Assembly: GCF_032337135.1 (NCBI RefSeq)
Contig: NZ_JAVXZZ010000005.1
Coordinates: forward strand, 62,001 to 126,000
DNA length: 64,000 nucleotides
Direction: 5' to 3'
DNA from: Allorhodoferax sp032337135
GTDB lineage: Bacteria; Pseudomonadota; Gammaproteobacteria; Burkholderiales; Burkholderiaceae_C
A model generated the notes under the pieces. It ran no database searches. It saw nothing but the letters and a program-made list of their open reading frames with translations, and was not told the DNA's origin. Every line of letters begins with the position of its first letter. Positions within the stretch are counted from its first letter, which is position 1. A program made the position numbers and the translations under genes. Of the stretch, positions 8,137 through 16,201 are shown in pieces.

Positions 8137-8155
8137 CATTCTTTCCCAAAGCAAA

Positions 8156-9082
8156 ATGCAAACACCCATCAAACCAACTGGCGCCGTTCTGGCCTACCTT
8201 GAACTCGTGAAGAGCGCGCAAAGCGCCGTAGCCAACGGCGTGGATTGTTCATACGTCGGCATCGCCGAAGCGAATGGACAGCCGCACAATGAAGTCGCGT
8301 TTTTCTCCGGCGTCACCGAAGGGACGGCCCATACCTACAAGCTGACCGAGGAAGGAATCGCCAAAGGTCGGTGGCAGGGCGACATGTTCTGCTGCCCCGA
8401 TCATGAAGGCAATGACACGCGGATCACGCTGTTCCAAAAGGTTGCCATCGTCCCGACGCGCTGCAAAAAGTGCGCAAGCCTACTCGATCATCTGGGCCTC
8501 TGCCGGGATGAAACCTGTCCCTACAGCGACTGGCCGCAAATCGTCGATCGCGCCGATCTGGAACGCATGTTCACCCACGAGCTGCAAGCAAAGTACGGCA
8601 TCGCAAAGCGAACCATCCATTCTGCCGATGATGACCTGCAGCCGCATCTGCAAACCGTGCGTGAACGCTTGATCGGCGCAGCAACCCACCATGAGGGCCC
8701 GCTGGTGCGCACTATCCGGGTCTACAGCCAGGATGAGGAAGAGCAGGCAGCCTACGTCAAGATGTGCGAAGCCACGTTTCTGATTGGCGAAGCACTCTTG
8801 GCCCAGCCCCGGGGGACATTCCTGTCCAACGACCAAGGCGGCTACTGGCTTTCGGACGCCGCTGGCCAACTGGAGCTCTACATGGAGTGGGGAACCGATC
8901 CCGCCTTGGACGCATGCAATGTGCACACCGCAACGTATTGCGAAGCCATTGGTGCCAGTGACATGCTAGAAATTGCCGCGTGCATTGAGCAATCGCTTGC
9001 TGCACCTGTGTTCAAGCACGAATCGGAGCCGGGCTTGCTCGATGCCCTGGTCCTGCGGGACTTCGGCGGACAGACCCGCTGA
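8156..9082 (+). CDS. Hypothetical protein with Cys4 motif (308 aa)
   Basis: ATG 8156 is preferred because the in-frame ATG 8117 lies inside the preceding hairpin. Residues about 101-127 contain CKKC ... CRDETC, a probable zinc site, followed by YSDWPQ. The C-terminal half is helical and acidic. No catalytic motif is visible. The gene ends at a strong terminator. Confidence 0.6.
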   Translation: MQTPIKPTGAVLAYLELVKSAQSAVANGVDCSYVGIAEANGQPHNEVAFFSGVTEGTAHTYKLTEEGIAKGRWQGDMFCCPDHEGNDTRITLFQKVAIVPTRCKKCASLLDHLGLCRDETCPYSDWPQIVDRADLERMFTHELQAKYGIAKRTIHSADDDLQPHLQTVRERLIGAATHHEGPLVRTIRVYSQDEEEQAAYVKMCEATFLIGEALLAQPRGTFLSNDQGGYWLSDAAGQLELYMEWGTDPALDACNVHTATYCEAIGASDMLEIAACIEQSLAAPVFKHESEPGLLDALVLRDFGGQTR

Positions 9083-9105
9083 CAACTGCGCTAACGCGAA
9101 CCATC

Positions 9106-9134
9106 AAAGCCACCTACGGGTGGCTTTTTTTTTG
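9106..9134 (+). terminator. Intrinsic terminator
   Basis: AAAGCCACC/GGTGGCTTT stem with a long T-tract, closing the unit that ends at 9082. Confidence 0.8.
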
Positions 9135-9159
9135 GGCCTTCGTTGATAAGGCAGCGCCG

Positions 9160-9334
9160 CTGTACGGTCGACGGGCGCAAGTAGTTGTGCTATCTTTGGG
9201 GCAGGTTTCCGTCGCCTGCCGCACGCGCCCTGATGGGCATGGTGAAGACGGAATGATTCAGGACCAACTCCCATTCGTGAAATCCATGGGCGGCCCGCAA
9301 AGCGTGCACCGGCTTTGACGCCCAAGGAGTCTTC
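9160..9334 (+). promoter_or_regulatory. Structured leader of the 9335 gene, possible divergent member of the leader family
   Basis: After the terminator, a CTTTG (9194) is followed by a GGCAGG/CCTGCC hairpin, a GCCC-TGAT-GGGC hairpin and ACTCCCA where other leaders have ACTCATA. AAGGAG precedes the ATG. No convincing -10 was placed. Membership of the ACTCATA family is only suggested. Confidence 0.4.
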
Positions 9335-10858
9335 ATGAATGTCCAGCAATTGAAACTGTTGGCGGGGAGCCTGCGCGGCTATCTCGACCAACGTGGTGTC
9401 GCCGTTCAACACGGTCATGCACTTGATCTCATCACCGCAATACCAGGTCTGCGCGATTGGAATGAGGTTGCCGCCTTTCCTGACCGTGTTGAGAAGAGCG
9501 TACTTGAGCCATCAACGGCAGCACGGTTGGCTTTTCGCGTTCAAAAGCGCCATGGACTGGAAATCGAGCCAGCGGACCTGCTGCAGGCGTTGATGCCACC
9601 CAGTGCGGGCCCCATTCAGCGGGCGCCTGTGATCTGGCCAAGTGGCCCACAGCCGGGTGTCTATATTGCAACCACGCAGTCAGCCATTGATGCCTTGCTG
9701 CAGGCATACGAGGATGCCACCGATGGAGAGTTGGTGTATGCGCAACGTGCCGCCAGTGACTGGCGCGGTGCCATCGATCTCGGAGAAAACGGGCTGTGGG
9801 CGCAAGGCATGGAGCGCGTACCCTCCGGCACACTGCTGGTGCTGGGGCCCATGGTCTTGTGTCAACAAGAGTGGGAGATGCACGCAAATACCTTGGAGGC
9901 GGCGTGTCTTCATGCATCGGTTCACGGGCACCGTGTAGCAATCTTGGTGGATTCACCAAATCCTGACCTGGTACGGACGGATTTGGAAACCATGATCAGG
10001 TGCCATGCCCCAGACTATCCAGAGGATACGCAGGATCTCGTCGGAATCGTCACGGAAAGCGGAGCGCTACAGCCATTCCCAAATGCATCCACAAAGGTAC
10101 AGCTTCCAGCCCCGGCCCCATACAAGGCGGATGTAACCGCACTGCCCAGCCATGTAGTGCCATTGCTCAGAGAGGCACTTGCACAGCGCCCCACCGGGCT
10201 GCTCGCACTTGGTTCAAGCACGATTCAGGATCATTCGGCGATCGAACTCATCAATGCGGTGCTGTCGATGACGGAGGGCCTGGGCCCCGCTGCGAGGATC
10301 AAGGTACGAAACAGATCGACGCCAGCCAAGGACTGGTTGGTGCCCGATGCGGTCAAAGCCTTGCCGATGATGCCTTCGATACAGATTGCCCATGCGTACG
10401 GATTCAAACGGATCGTCGTCGATGGGTACTACGCTGAGGCGGATGTCTTGCTGCCCAGATTGGGAGATTGCCTGTTCATCACCGGGAGCTACTCTTGCAA
10501 TGCTGCCGACACACTAGTGCGCAGCCTATGTCACTCCAGCAGTGACCTTGAAATGGATATTTTGCAAAAGACGGTTGCCGCCTTGGCAGTGATTAAGGTG
10601 GGGGCCGATGGTAAGGAAACGCTGGTGCCTGACCTCTATCTGGGTCAAGGCATGATTCCAACCGGGGCAAAGAGGAAAGACGTCTTCGAATACGTCGAAG
10701 CCAATCGAACACTACGCTGGGAGGATGCTGCCCGCGCCGCGCTGGACGCAGGAGAGTTCACGATGGAGACGATCAAGGAAGCGATGGGGCGCGGAGCCGA
10801 TCTGAGTCGACTTGCTGCGCCAACGCGCAGGAAGAAGCTACAGAAGGGTGCCGCGTAG
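9335..10858 (+). CDS. 507-aa protein with glyoxalase-associated N-terminus and degenerate secretion-ATPase-like region
   Basis: ATG 9335 follows AAGGAG. Residues 1-50 resemble the short helical module (HALDLI...GLRDWN) found at the N-terminus of several plasmid and glyoxalase-superfamily proteins. The centre and C-terminus weakly follow the order of PilT/GspE ATPases: TGLLALGSSTIQDHSAIELI where a P-loop would lie, then FKRIVVDGYYAEA and ITGSYSCNAADTLVR. The lysine and glycines of Walker A are missing, so ATP hydrolysis is not expected. The likeness is my reading by eye and is weak. It ends just before the convergent minus-strand operon. Confidence 0.55.
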   Translation: MNVQQLKLLAGSLRGYLDQRGVAVQHGHALDLITAIPGLRDWNEVAAFPDRVEKSVLEPSTAARLAFRVQKRHGLEIEPADLLQALMPPSAGPIQRAPVIWPSGPQPGVYIATTQSAIDALLQAYEDATDGELVYAQRAASDWRGAIDLGENGLWAQGMERVPSGTLLVLGPMVLCQQEWEMHANTLEAACLHASVHGHRVAILVDSPNPDLVRTDLETMIRCHAPDYPEDTQDLVGIVTESGALQPFPNASTKVQLPAPAPYKADVTALPSHVVPLLREALAQRPTGLLALGSSTIQDHSAIELINAVLSMTEGLGPAARIKVRNRSTPAKDWLVPDAVKALPMMPSIQIAHAYGFKRIVVDGYYAEADVLLPRLGDCLFITGSYSCNAADTLVRSLCHSSSDLEMDILQKTVAALAVIKVGADGKETLVPDLYLGQGMIPTGAKRKDVFEYVEANRTLRWEDAARAALDAGEFTMETIKEAMGRGADLSRLAAPTRRKKLQKGAA

Positions 10859-10886
10859 CCGCACCGAGCTTCGAAGGCGTGCCGGC

Positions 10887-11966
10887 TCACCCAGCACGCC
10901 GCCACCCGGGCACTACCGCCATCGCCCGCGCCACCGCCATGATGGCGCTGCTGTCCAGGTGCGGCTCGTTGTGGGCCATGGCCGCCAGCACCAGCATGGC
11001 CAGCGCGTAGCGATCGGCGTCTTCGACCGGAACGCGCACATTCTTGGTGGCATCGCGCACGTGCACCAGCAGCCCGTGCTCCTGGTGTGCGATGTGCAGC
11101 GACTTTTTGTTGTTGGCGCCGTGGAACTTGAATTCCAGCTCCGAGGTCCAGCCCATCAGCACGGCCAGCAGCTGCGGCAGTTCGCGCTGCGTGCACATGA
11201 AAACCACCTTCTTCCCCGGTGACCAATCAAAATGCCCGTCGCCGGTGGCCAGCGCCCCTTCGACCATCACCGTACAGCGTGCCGTACTGGCATGGTGCTC
11301 CTGCTCGCGCACAGGCGCAATCTCCAGCGTCAAAGCGCCACTCTTGCCAAACACCTTGGCCTTGCGCCGGATCACGGCCTCGGCCGGCAGGGCAGGGGAG
11401 CAAGCGTCGTCTGCAGGGCCGTCATCGTTGGCCGGGGCGCGGACACTGGTACGCAGTGGGGGCGGGGTGCCGTCGGGGGCTGGCGCGGCGGAAGTCGGCG
11501 TTCCAGCGTCCTCGTGCGGCAGCGCCGGCAACTCGTCGTCGACCGGAACACCGCCACACCAGGCGCGCAGCTTGTCCGCCGCAGACAGGCGAGCGGCCTC
11601 CTGCATGCTGGACAGCCCCGCCAAGGCTTGTGAAAGCGCATCGCGGGTTGTTGCCATGGTGGCCATCTCGAACAGCACATCCAGCCGCAGCGCGATGCCG
11701 GCCGCTCCCAACTGCGCGCGCAAGCTCGGGCTGCTCAGGCGGCGCAGTGCCGCCGTCAGTTCCATGAGCGACTGCTGGTCGTGTCCCTTGGCCATGTCCT
11801 GTACCGCGGCCTCGATCTGGTCGTACTGGTCCTGGCGCAGCAACGGCAACGCCCAACGCAGATCCTCCAGGGTACAGCGGATGCCTCGGTCATTGAGTGT
11901 TTGGCAGATGAAGCCACTCATGCGCAGGGCACGGTTGGTGTCCACCAGACGGGAGGGGGCTGTCAT
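10887..11966 (-). CDS. Hypothetical protein (359 aa), third gene of minus-strand operon
   Basis: The ATG overlaps the stop of the upstream gene (ATGA), and the three minus-strand genes form one operon. The N-terminal 150 residues are helical. A low-complexity Pro/Ala/Asp-rich linker follows, then a beta-rich C-terminal part (VMVEGALATGDGHFDWSPG). No recognised domain. GC is clearly higher than in flanking genes, suggesting separate acquisition. Plus-strand frames over the same DNA are long only because of this bias. Confidence 0.65.
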   Translation of the reverse strand: MTAPSRLVDTNRALRMSGFICQTLNDRGIRCTLEDLRWALPLLRQDQYDQIEAAVQDMAKGHDQQSLMELTAALRRLSSPSLRAQLGAAGIALRLDVLFEMATMATTRDALSQALAGLSSMQEAARLSAADKLRAWCGGVPVDDELPALPHEDAGTPTSAAPAPDGTPPPLRTSVRAPANDDGPADDACSPALPAEAVIRRKAKVFGKSGALTLEIAPVREQEHHASTARCTVMVEGALATGDGHFDWSPGKKVVFMCTQRELPQLLAVLMGWTSELEFKFHGANNKKSLHIAHQEHGLLVHVRDATKNVRVPVEDADRYALAMLVLAAMAHNEPHLDSSAIMAVARAMAVVPGWRRAG

Positions 11967-12247
11967 GCTGCCACCCCCTGGGCGGCGGCGATGGCAGCTT
12001 GCGCCTGCTTGGCCAGCGCGCGGTAGGCGTTGAACACCGGCAGTGGCGTGCCATAGGGGCCCACATCCACGGCCCTGGGGTCGCAGTTGAATTGGGCATC
12101 GGCCAACACCTCCTTGGCCTCATCGAGCGTCAAAGTGCAGCGCCCCTCGTTGAGCTTGTCCAGCGGCAAATGGTCGGGCTGACGGTTCGCGTATTCATTG
12201 TCAATGCATGCGCTGATGCGCAGGACCACAGTCACAGGTTCGTTCAT
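11963..12247 (-). CDS. Hypothetical protein (94 aa), middle gene of minus-strand operon
   Basis: Overlaps both neighbours by 4 nt, indicating tight coupling. It contains a segment ADAQFNCDPRAVDVGPYGTPLPVFNAYRAL without a known motif. Its place between a recombinase-like gene and a 359-aa gene suggests a common process, but no function can be assigned. Confidence 0.6.
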   Translation of the reverse strand: MNEPVTVVLRISACIDNEYANRQPDHLPLDKLNEGRCTLTLDEAKEVLADAQFNCDPRAVDVGPYGTPLPVFNAYRALAKQAQAAIAAAQGVAA

Positions 12248-13296
12248 GGGTTACCTCCGGGGTGGTGGATGGCTACGACGTGCTGGCGCAGCCGACGCAG
12301 CGCCTGGGCATCCTTGAGGCCTGCGCGCTCCAGCACTTCCGAATCGGCCAGCCCGGCATCCAGCCAGCGCACGATGCAGGAATTGCGCAGCGTCATGGGG
12401 CCGGTGTGGGCCAGCGCATCGACCGAGTGGCGCTGCGCCAGGCTGTGCCGGATATGCGCATGGGCCAGCAGAAAAATCGACTTTTCGGACAGGCGGGACT
12501 TGCGCTTTTGGGAGACATACAGCGGCGCGTCAGCAGCCAGACCAAAGCGCTCCTGCAGGCGCACATGCAGCCAGGCGAACAGGACGGTTTCATTGGGGTC
12601 GGCCAGCACCAGTGTGCGCTGCTGGTGCTTGCGCGCGCCGTTGATGGTCAGGCGAACGTGCTGCGCGGCCTGCGGCTCCCACGGCAGGAACGGCAGGGCC
12701 AGATCCGGGCGGCCATCGCTCCAGGTCAGCCGCGGCGACTGCACGCTGGCCAGGTTGAGGCTTCGCAGCTCGGCCACAGTGAGCCCGCACTGCATCATCA
12801 TCAGCAGCATCGAGTGGTCGCGCACGCTTTGCCACGGTGTATCGGGGGCGATCACCTCGGAAGGGGCGGGCAGGCTGCGGAAAAGCTCGCCCCAGTCGTT
12901 GCGGTTGAACACCAGCGAATCCATCTGCTCGGTGCTGGCCACCTTGGCATCGTGGTCGAAGGGGTTGCGCGAGAGCCAGCCGTTGGCCACGGCGCAGGCG
13001 TAGATCTCCTTGAGCACGCGGAAATAGCGCTTTTGGGTCACGGAGCTGACGCTGGACTTGGTCGGGCTCGATGGAGCCAGGTTCTCCAGAAACACCCGCG
13101 CGTCTTCGCTGGCGGCCGTGTCCCAGTCGTGGCCATCATCGGCCAAGTAGGCCAGCCAGCCATTCCAGACAGAGCGGTAGGCCTTGATCGAGTCGGGCGA
13201 GAGGGTGCGCAAGGCGATGGCACTGCGCATGCCCGCCCAGGCCGCAAACACCCGCTCCGCTCCGATGCCGGCGTCAGTTTCAGGAGTAGTCGTCAT
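12244..13296 (-). CDS. Degenerate tyrosine recombinase/integrase-fold protein
   Basis: A 350-aa protein with a core-binding domain (residues about 35-120, SIKAYRSVWNGWLAYL) and a catalytic-fold domain. The usual GLR-x-SE box reads GLTVAELRSL, the H-x-LRHT box reads GPMTLRNS, and the C-terminal LGH...Y is replaced by AGLKDAQALRR. Most active-site residues are thus absent, and it may act as a DNA-binding protein instead of a recombinase. The ATG at 13294-13296 overlaps a possible -10, so GTG near 13251 with a GGAG-type site may be the real start. First gene of the operon. Confidence 0.7.
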   Translation of the reverse strand: MTTTPETDAGIGAERVFAAWAGMRSAIALRTLSPDSIKAYRSVWNGWLAYLADDGHDWDTAASEDARVFLENLAPSSPTKSSVSSVTQKRYFRVLKEIYACAVANGWLSRNPFDHDAKVASTEQMDSLVFNRNDWGELFRSLPAPSEVIAPDTPWQSVRDHSMLLMMMQCGLTVAELRSLNLASVQSPRLTWSDGRPDLALPFLPWEPQAAQHVRLTINGARKHQQRTLVLADPNETVLFAWLHVRLQERFGLAADAPLYVSQKRKSRLSEKSIFLLAHAHIRHSLAQRHSVDALAHTGPMTLRNSCIVRWLDAGLADSEVLERAGLKDAQALRRLRQHVVAIHHPGGNP

Positions 13297-13328
13297 AGTT
13301 AAACGGAATGTAATCTACATACAAGCCC
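13296..13328 (-). promoter_or_regulatory. Minus-strand promoter in inverted repeat, left copy
   Basis: On the minus strand, TTGTAT (13324-13319), 17-bp spacer and TAACTA (13301-13296) form a promoter. It lies in a 22-bp repeat (13307-13328) whose perfect inverted copy is at 13524-13545. The core TGTAGATTACA is a dyad TGTAnnnTACA, a probable regulator site. Confidence 0.6.
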
Positions 13329-13374
13329 AAGTCAACCCAACCACAGCAAAGCGACACCTGTTCATCCTGCCAAG

Positions 13375-13480
13375 CCGGTATCCCTCCTTTTTCCTTCCTT
13401 CGTCCTCCCTCCGTCATTCCTCACACGACGCGCCGGGGCTGGCTCGGGGCGGTGGGAGGAAGGGGAAAGGCTGAGGCAGG
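13375..13480. other. Strand-asymmetric pyrimidine/purine tracts
   Basis: About 13380-13412 is almost pure pyrimidine on the plus strand and about 13453-13472 is purine-rich, with partly complementary composition. The stretch separates the divergent promoters. No gene seen; it could form a stem or an H-DNA-type structure. Confidence 0.4.
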
Positions 13481-13523
13481 TTAATCAGGGAGGGGGCCGG
13501 GGCGGGCGAGGGTGGGGTGTGAG

Positions 13524-13562
13524 GGGCTTGTATGTAGATTACATTTAATGTACTATCGTGCC
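13524..13562 (+). promoter_or_regulatory. Plus-strand promoter in inverted repeat, right copy
   Basis: TTGTAT (13528-13533), 17-bp spacer and TACTAT (13551-13556), in the inverted copy of the 22-bp repeat. The predicted RNA start falls at about 13563, on the ATG itself, so the transcript would be leaderless. Confidence 0.65.
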
Positions 13563-14093
13563 ATGCAAATCAGAAATTACGACCCCGGGGCGTCGGCCGC
13601 TGACAGCGGCATGCCCGAGCCGCTGCTGGCAGAAGACGTGGTGCGCCACTGCGTCGACGCGCATCGGGACTGGTACCAGCTCAGCACTCCGATGACGCTA
13701 GTGGTCTGTCTCCTGTGGGCGGGCGTATCACTGCCACTCATGCAGTGGCGTTTTACTGGACTGAGCCTCATCCTTTGGCCGTTCATAGGCTGGTCCAGCG
13801 CATTCATACTGCTGCTCGTGCTGCAGGGGCTGGGCATCGCGCCTTCCATGGAAGGCGAACACAGTCACTGGCGCAAGTTTGCGCAAGCCCAACACCTGCG
13901 TACCATGGAGCTCGAACTGCCACAGACAGCGCATGCCCTTTGGAACGCGCGATTTCGACAGCACATCACCAAAGGTGAACCCGTGACCGTCAAGAATCTC
14001 GTGGAATTCGCCAACGAGCTGGAGCGCGAGCGCGTGAACCAAAACCACCTACGCGCCCAGCAGATGATCATTGACCAGCACCACCCCGGCTAA
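13563..14093 (+). CDS. Membrane protein (176 aa)
   Basis: ATG 13563 coincides with the predicted transcription start, so the longer TTG start at 13512 is unlikely. Two hydrophobic segments (about residues 42-62 and 68-92) predict two membrane helices, followed by a cytoplasmic helical tail rich in charged residues. It is divergent from the recombinase operon and shares its promoter repeat, suggesting co-regulation. Family not recognised. Confidence 0.65.
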   Translation: MQIRNYDPGASAADSGMPEPLLAEDVVRHCVDAHRDWYQLSTPMTLVVCLLWAGVSLPLMQWRFTGLSLILWPFIGWSSAFILLLVLQGLGIAPSMEGEHSHWRKFAQAQHLRTMELELPQTAHALWNARFRQHITKGEPVTVKNLVEFANELERERVNQNHLRAQQMIIDQHHPG

Positions 14094-14096
14094 GCC

Positions 14097-14375
14097 ATGC
14101 CCGAAAATCCACCCAACTTCATCCAGATCCTGTGGATCATGGGACTGATCGTCCTGCTCAGCCGCCAAGTGCGCATCTGGTGGCGCAGCCGCCAACAGAA
14201 TGCCTGGCATGCGTTCAACGCAGCCATGAACCTGATCGCCATCTACGCCTTATGGAACGTGTGGCCACAGGCGATGCTGCTGGTTCTGTTCGCTGTCGCC
14301 ACCGAACTCGCCCGGACCAAGCTGGCCGTGCGCTTCTACCGGTCCCGCGCCAACCAGGACAAGGACCGCAAATGA
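14097..14375 (+). CDS. Small membrane protein (92 aa)
   Basis: It starts 3 nt after the preceding stop. Two hydrophobic helices (about residues 8-23 and 42-70) are separated by a basic loop (RQVRIWWRSRQQ) and followed by a highly charged tail ending DKDRK. Probably co-transcribed with the membrane protein at 13563. Function unknown. Confidence 0.6.
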   Translation: MPENPPNFIQILWIMGLIVLLSRQVRIWWRSRQQNAWHAFNAAMNLIAIYALWNVWPQAMLLVLFAVATELARTKLAVRFYRSRANQDKDRK

Positions 14376-14403
14376 TCAGCGCCCATTGCCCCCTATGCTA
14401 CGA

Positions 14404-14682
14404 ATGAGTGCGCTCGCATGGTGGTATCTCGTGGTCAATGTGGTCGTGGCGCTGGTGCTGATCGCCGACAAGGCGGCGGCGCGCGCCGGCACCCGGCGCG
14501 TCCCGGAAAAGACGCTGCATCTGCTGGCGCTGGCCGGGGGCTGGCCCGCCAGCGCGCTGGTGCAGCGCCTGGTGCGCCACAAGACGCGCAAGCGTGGTTT
14601 TCAGGTAGTGTTCTGGTTGTGTGCAACCGTGCACTGTGCAGCAGTCTATAGCGCCTATCTTTGGCTGCATCCAAAGGCGTGA
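14404..14682 (+). CDS. DUF1294 family membrane protein
   Basis: A 92-aa protein with the DUF1294 signature: ADKAAARAGTRRVPE, LLALAGGWPAS and RHKTRKRGF, between hydrophobic helices. DUF1294 domains are often fused to cold-shock domains; here the cold-shock gene is next door as a separate frame, which supports a functional pairing. The start is ambiguous (ATG 14404, ATG 14395 or TTG 14386), none with a clear ribosome binding site. Confidence 0.75.
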   Translation: MSALAWWYLVVNVVVALVLIADKAAARAGTRRVPEKTLHLLALAGGWPASALVQRLVRHKTRKRGFQVVFWLCATVHCAAVYSAYLWLHPKA

Positions 14683-14702
14683 ACACAAGAAAAGAGTCAA
14701 CG

Positions 14703-15338
14703 ATGGAAGGCAAGGTTTCGTTTTTCAACCCGACCAAGGGCTACGGTTTCATCAAGACCGACAGTGGCGATCACTATTTCCACGGTTCGGATGTGCAAGG
14801 GATCAACGTGCTGCGCACCGGCGACCGTGTGAACTTCACACCGGTACCAGCACCGCAGCCCGGCAAGAACCCACGCGCAACGAAGATCACGCTGATCGAG
14901 TGGGGCCCCGACAACCAGCCGCGCACGGATTACCCCGCGCCCAAGGCAGCAGCGACCAATCAGCAACGCAGCAATGACGAGCGCGAGGTGTGTGGCTCCT
15001 GCGGCAAGCGCATGGTGCCGCGCATGTCGTTTCGCAACAGCGAACCCTATCGCTCGTTTTGCCCCTACTGCGGCGCGCTGCACAAGGATTTCACCGCCTG
15101 CTTCATCGCCACAGCCGTCTATCAAGATTCGATGGCACCCGAAGTGCAGGCGCTGCGGGCTTTTCGCGATCAGTCGCTGATGCCCCATGTGCTTGGCCGC
15201 GCTTTCGTCAAGACCTACTACACGGTGTCGCCCCCGATCGCGCGCTTTCTGAAAACGCGCCAGGCGCTGGCCAGACCCGTGCGTCGGGTGCTGGACGCGC
15301 TCGTACGCAAGCTGCAAGCAAAGTCGCAACACCACTAA
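14703..15338 (+). CDS. Cold-shock domain protein with zinc ribbon and CFI-box C-terminus
   Basis: A 211-aa protein with three parts. A cold-shock domain (residues 1-68; GYGFIKTDSGDHYFH carries the RNP-type aromatic residues) should bind single-stranded RNA or DNA. A zinc ribbon (CGSC ... CPYC, about 98-121) follows. The C-terminal CFI-box domain begins CFIATAVY (about 131) and continues VQALRAFRDQ and FVKTYYTVSPP. CFI-box domains occur at the C-termini of varied bacterial proteins; their role is unclear. It is 20 bp downstream of the DUF1294 gene, so the two are likely one unit. Confidence 0.8.
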   Translation: MEGKVSFFNPTKGYGFIKTDSGDHYFHGSDVQGINVLRTGDRVNFTPVPAPQPGKNPRATKITLIEWGPDNQPRTDYPAPKAAATNQQRSNDEREVCGSCGKRMVPRMSFRNSEPYRSFCPYCGALHKDFTACFIATAVYQDSMAPEVQALRAFRDQSLMPHVLGRAFVKTYYTVSPPIARFLKTRQALARPVRRVLDALVRKLQAKSQHH

Positions 15339-15356
15339 CCAACCCACACTACCACC

Positions 15357-15890
15357 ATGGGATTCAAGCAAGTCGTCACCGAACACCAGCAACAACGCAG
15401 CCAAGCGCTCGCAGCCCAAGCACTGGACATTGCCTCCAGCAGCTCCCAGCTAAGCCTGCAGATGCAGCAGAACATTGAACGAGCAGACCCCCTGCTCAGG
15501 CCGATCTTTGAACGCTACGTCCACGAAGCCCTGGAACTGGACTACGCAGCTGATACCTCTGAAGTCTTTCGGCAAGAAGGGCGTGCGACCTGGTCTTTTC
15601 GCTTCGTCCCATCTGCCGGTGAGGCGCCTTATCGCGAACATATAAGTGGCATGCACAACGAAGCCCGCGCCTTCGTGCGCATCTATGCGGACAACCATTG
15701 CACCCTAGAATGGGCCCCGCCGTCCAACTTCTACTCCGAGACGTTCAGCCGTGACGCTCTGCAGCGCACGATCCCCATCGCAGAGTTGTCCGCCCAAGCC
15801 GTCGAATCCTGGCTGGACGAATTCGTGAAAACCATGATCGAACGCCGCGAGCGGCAGGACGCAAAGCGCTCCGCAGGGGACCGCCGGTGA
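15357..15890 (+). CDS. Hypothetical protein (177 aa)
   Basis: It begins 18 nt after the cold-shock gene. The N-terminal 45 residues are Gln/Ser/Ala-rich and helical, possibly coiled coil. The middle looks beta-rich (TWSFRFVPSAGEAPY). The stop overlaps the next GTG (GTGA), which implies coupling with the MazG-like gene. No family recognised. Confidence 0.6.
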   Translation: MGFKQVVTEHQQQRSQALAAQALDIASSSSQLSLQMQQNIERADPLLRPIFERYVHEALELDYAADTSEVFRQEGRATWSFRFVPSAGEAPYREHISGMHNEARAFVRIYADNHCTLEWAPPSNFYSETFSRDALQRTIPIAELSAQAVESWLDEFVKTMIERRERQDAKRSAGDRR

Positions 15891-16201
15891 ATCGCGCGGA
15901 ATACCTGCTGGTGCAAGCCGGCTCCGAGTGCAATGAAATTGCGCACCGTGCTTCCAAAGCATTGCACTTTGGCCTGCGAGAAGTTCAGCCCGGGCAGGAG
16001 GCAAGCAACGCCCAGCGCCTGGTAGCCGAGTACATCGACTTGCTGGCAGTCATGGAAATGCTGGAAGAGGATGGGCTGGTACACATACCCACCGGGACGG
16101 AACTGCGCGAGCAAATCGCGGCCAAGAAAGCCAAAGTGGAAAAGTTCATCCGCTTTGCCGCCGAGCAGTGCGGTACGGTGCAACTGGAGCGCTGCGCATG
16201 A
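15887..16201 (+). CDS. MazG-like protein (104 aa)
   Basis: GTG 15887 follows CAGGGGAC and overlaps the previous stop. The pattern LLVQAGSECNEIAHRASKALHFGL ... NAQRLVAEYIDLLAVMEML resembles phage MazG-like all-alpha NTP-pyrophosphohydrolases, with acidic residues that would bind metal (E14 and the D/E pairs in the second helix). MazG enzymes hydrolyse (d)NTPs to monophosphates. The protein is short and activity is only inferred. Confidence 0.55.
   Translation: MNRAEYLLVQAGSECNEIAHRASKALHFGLREVQPGQEASNAQRLVAEYIDLLAVMEMLEEDGLVHIPTGTELREQIAAKKAKVEKFIRFAAEQCGTVQLERCA

Noticed and set aside
10812..13302. Long plus-strand ORFs opposite the minus-strand operon
   Set aside because: Arg/Ser-rich shadows caused by high GC3; the minus strand has coupled starts and recognisable domains.
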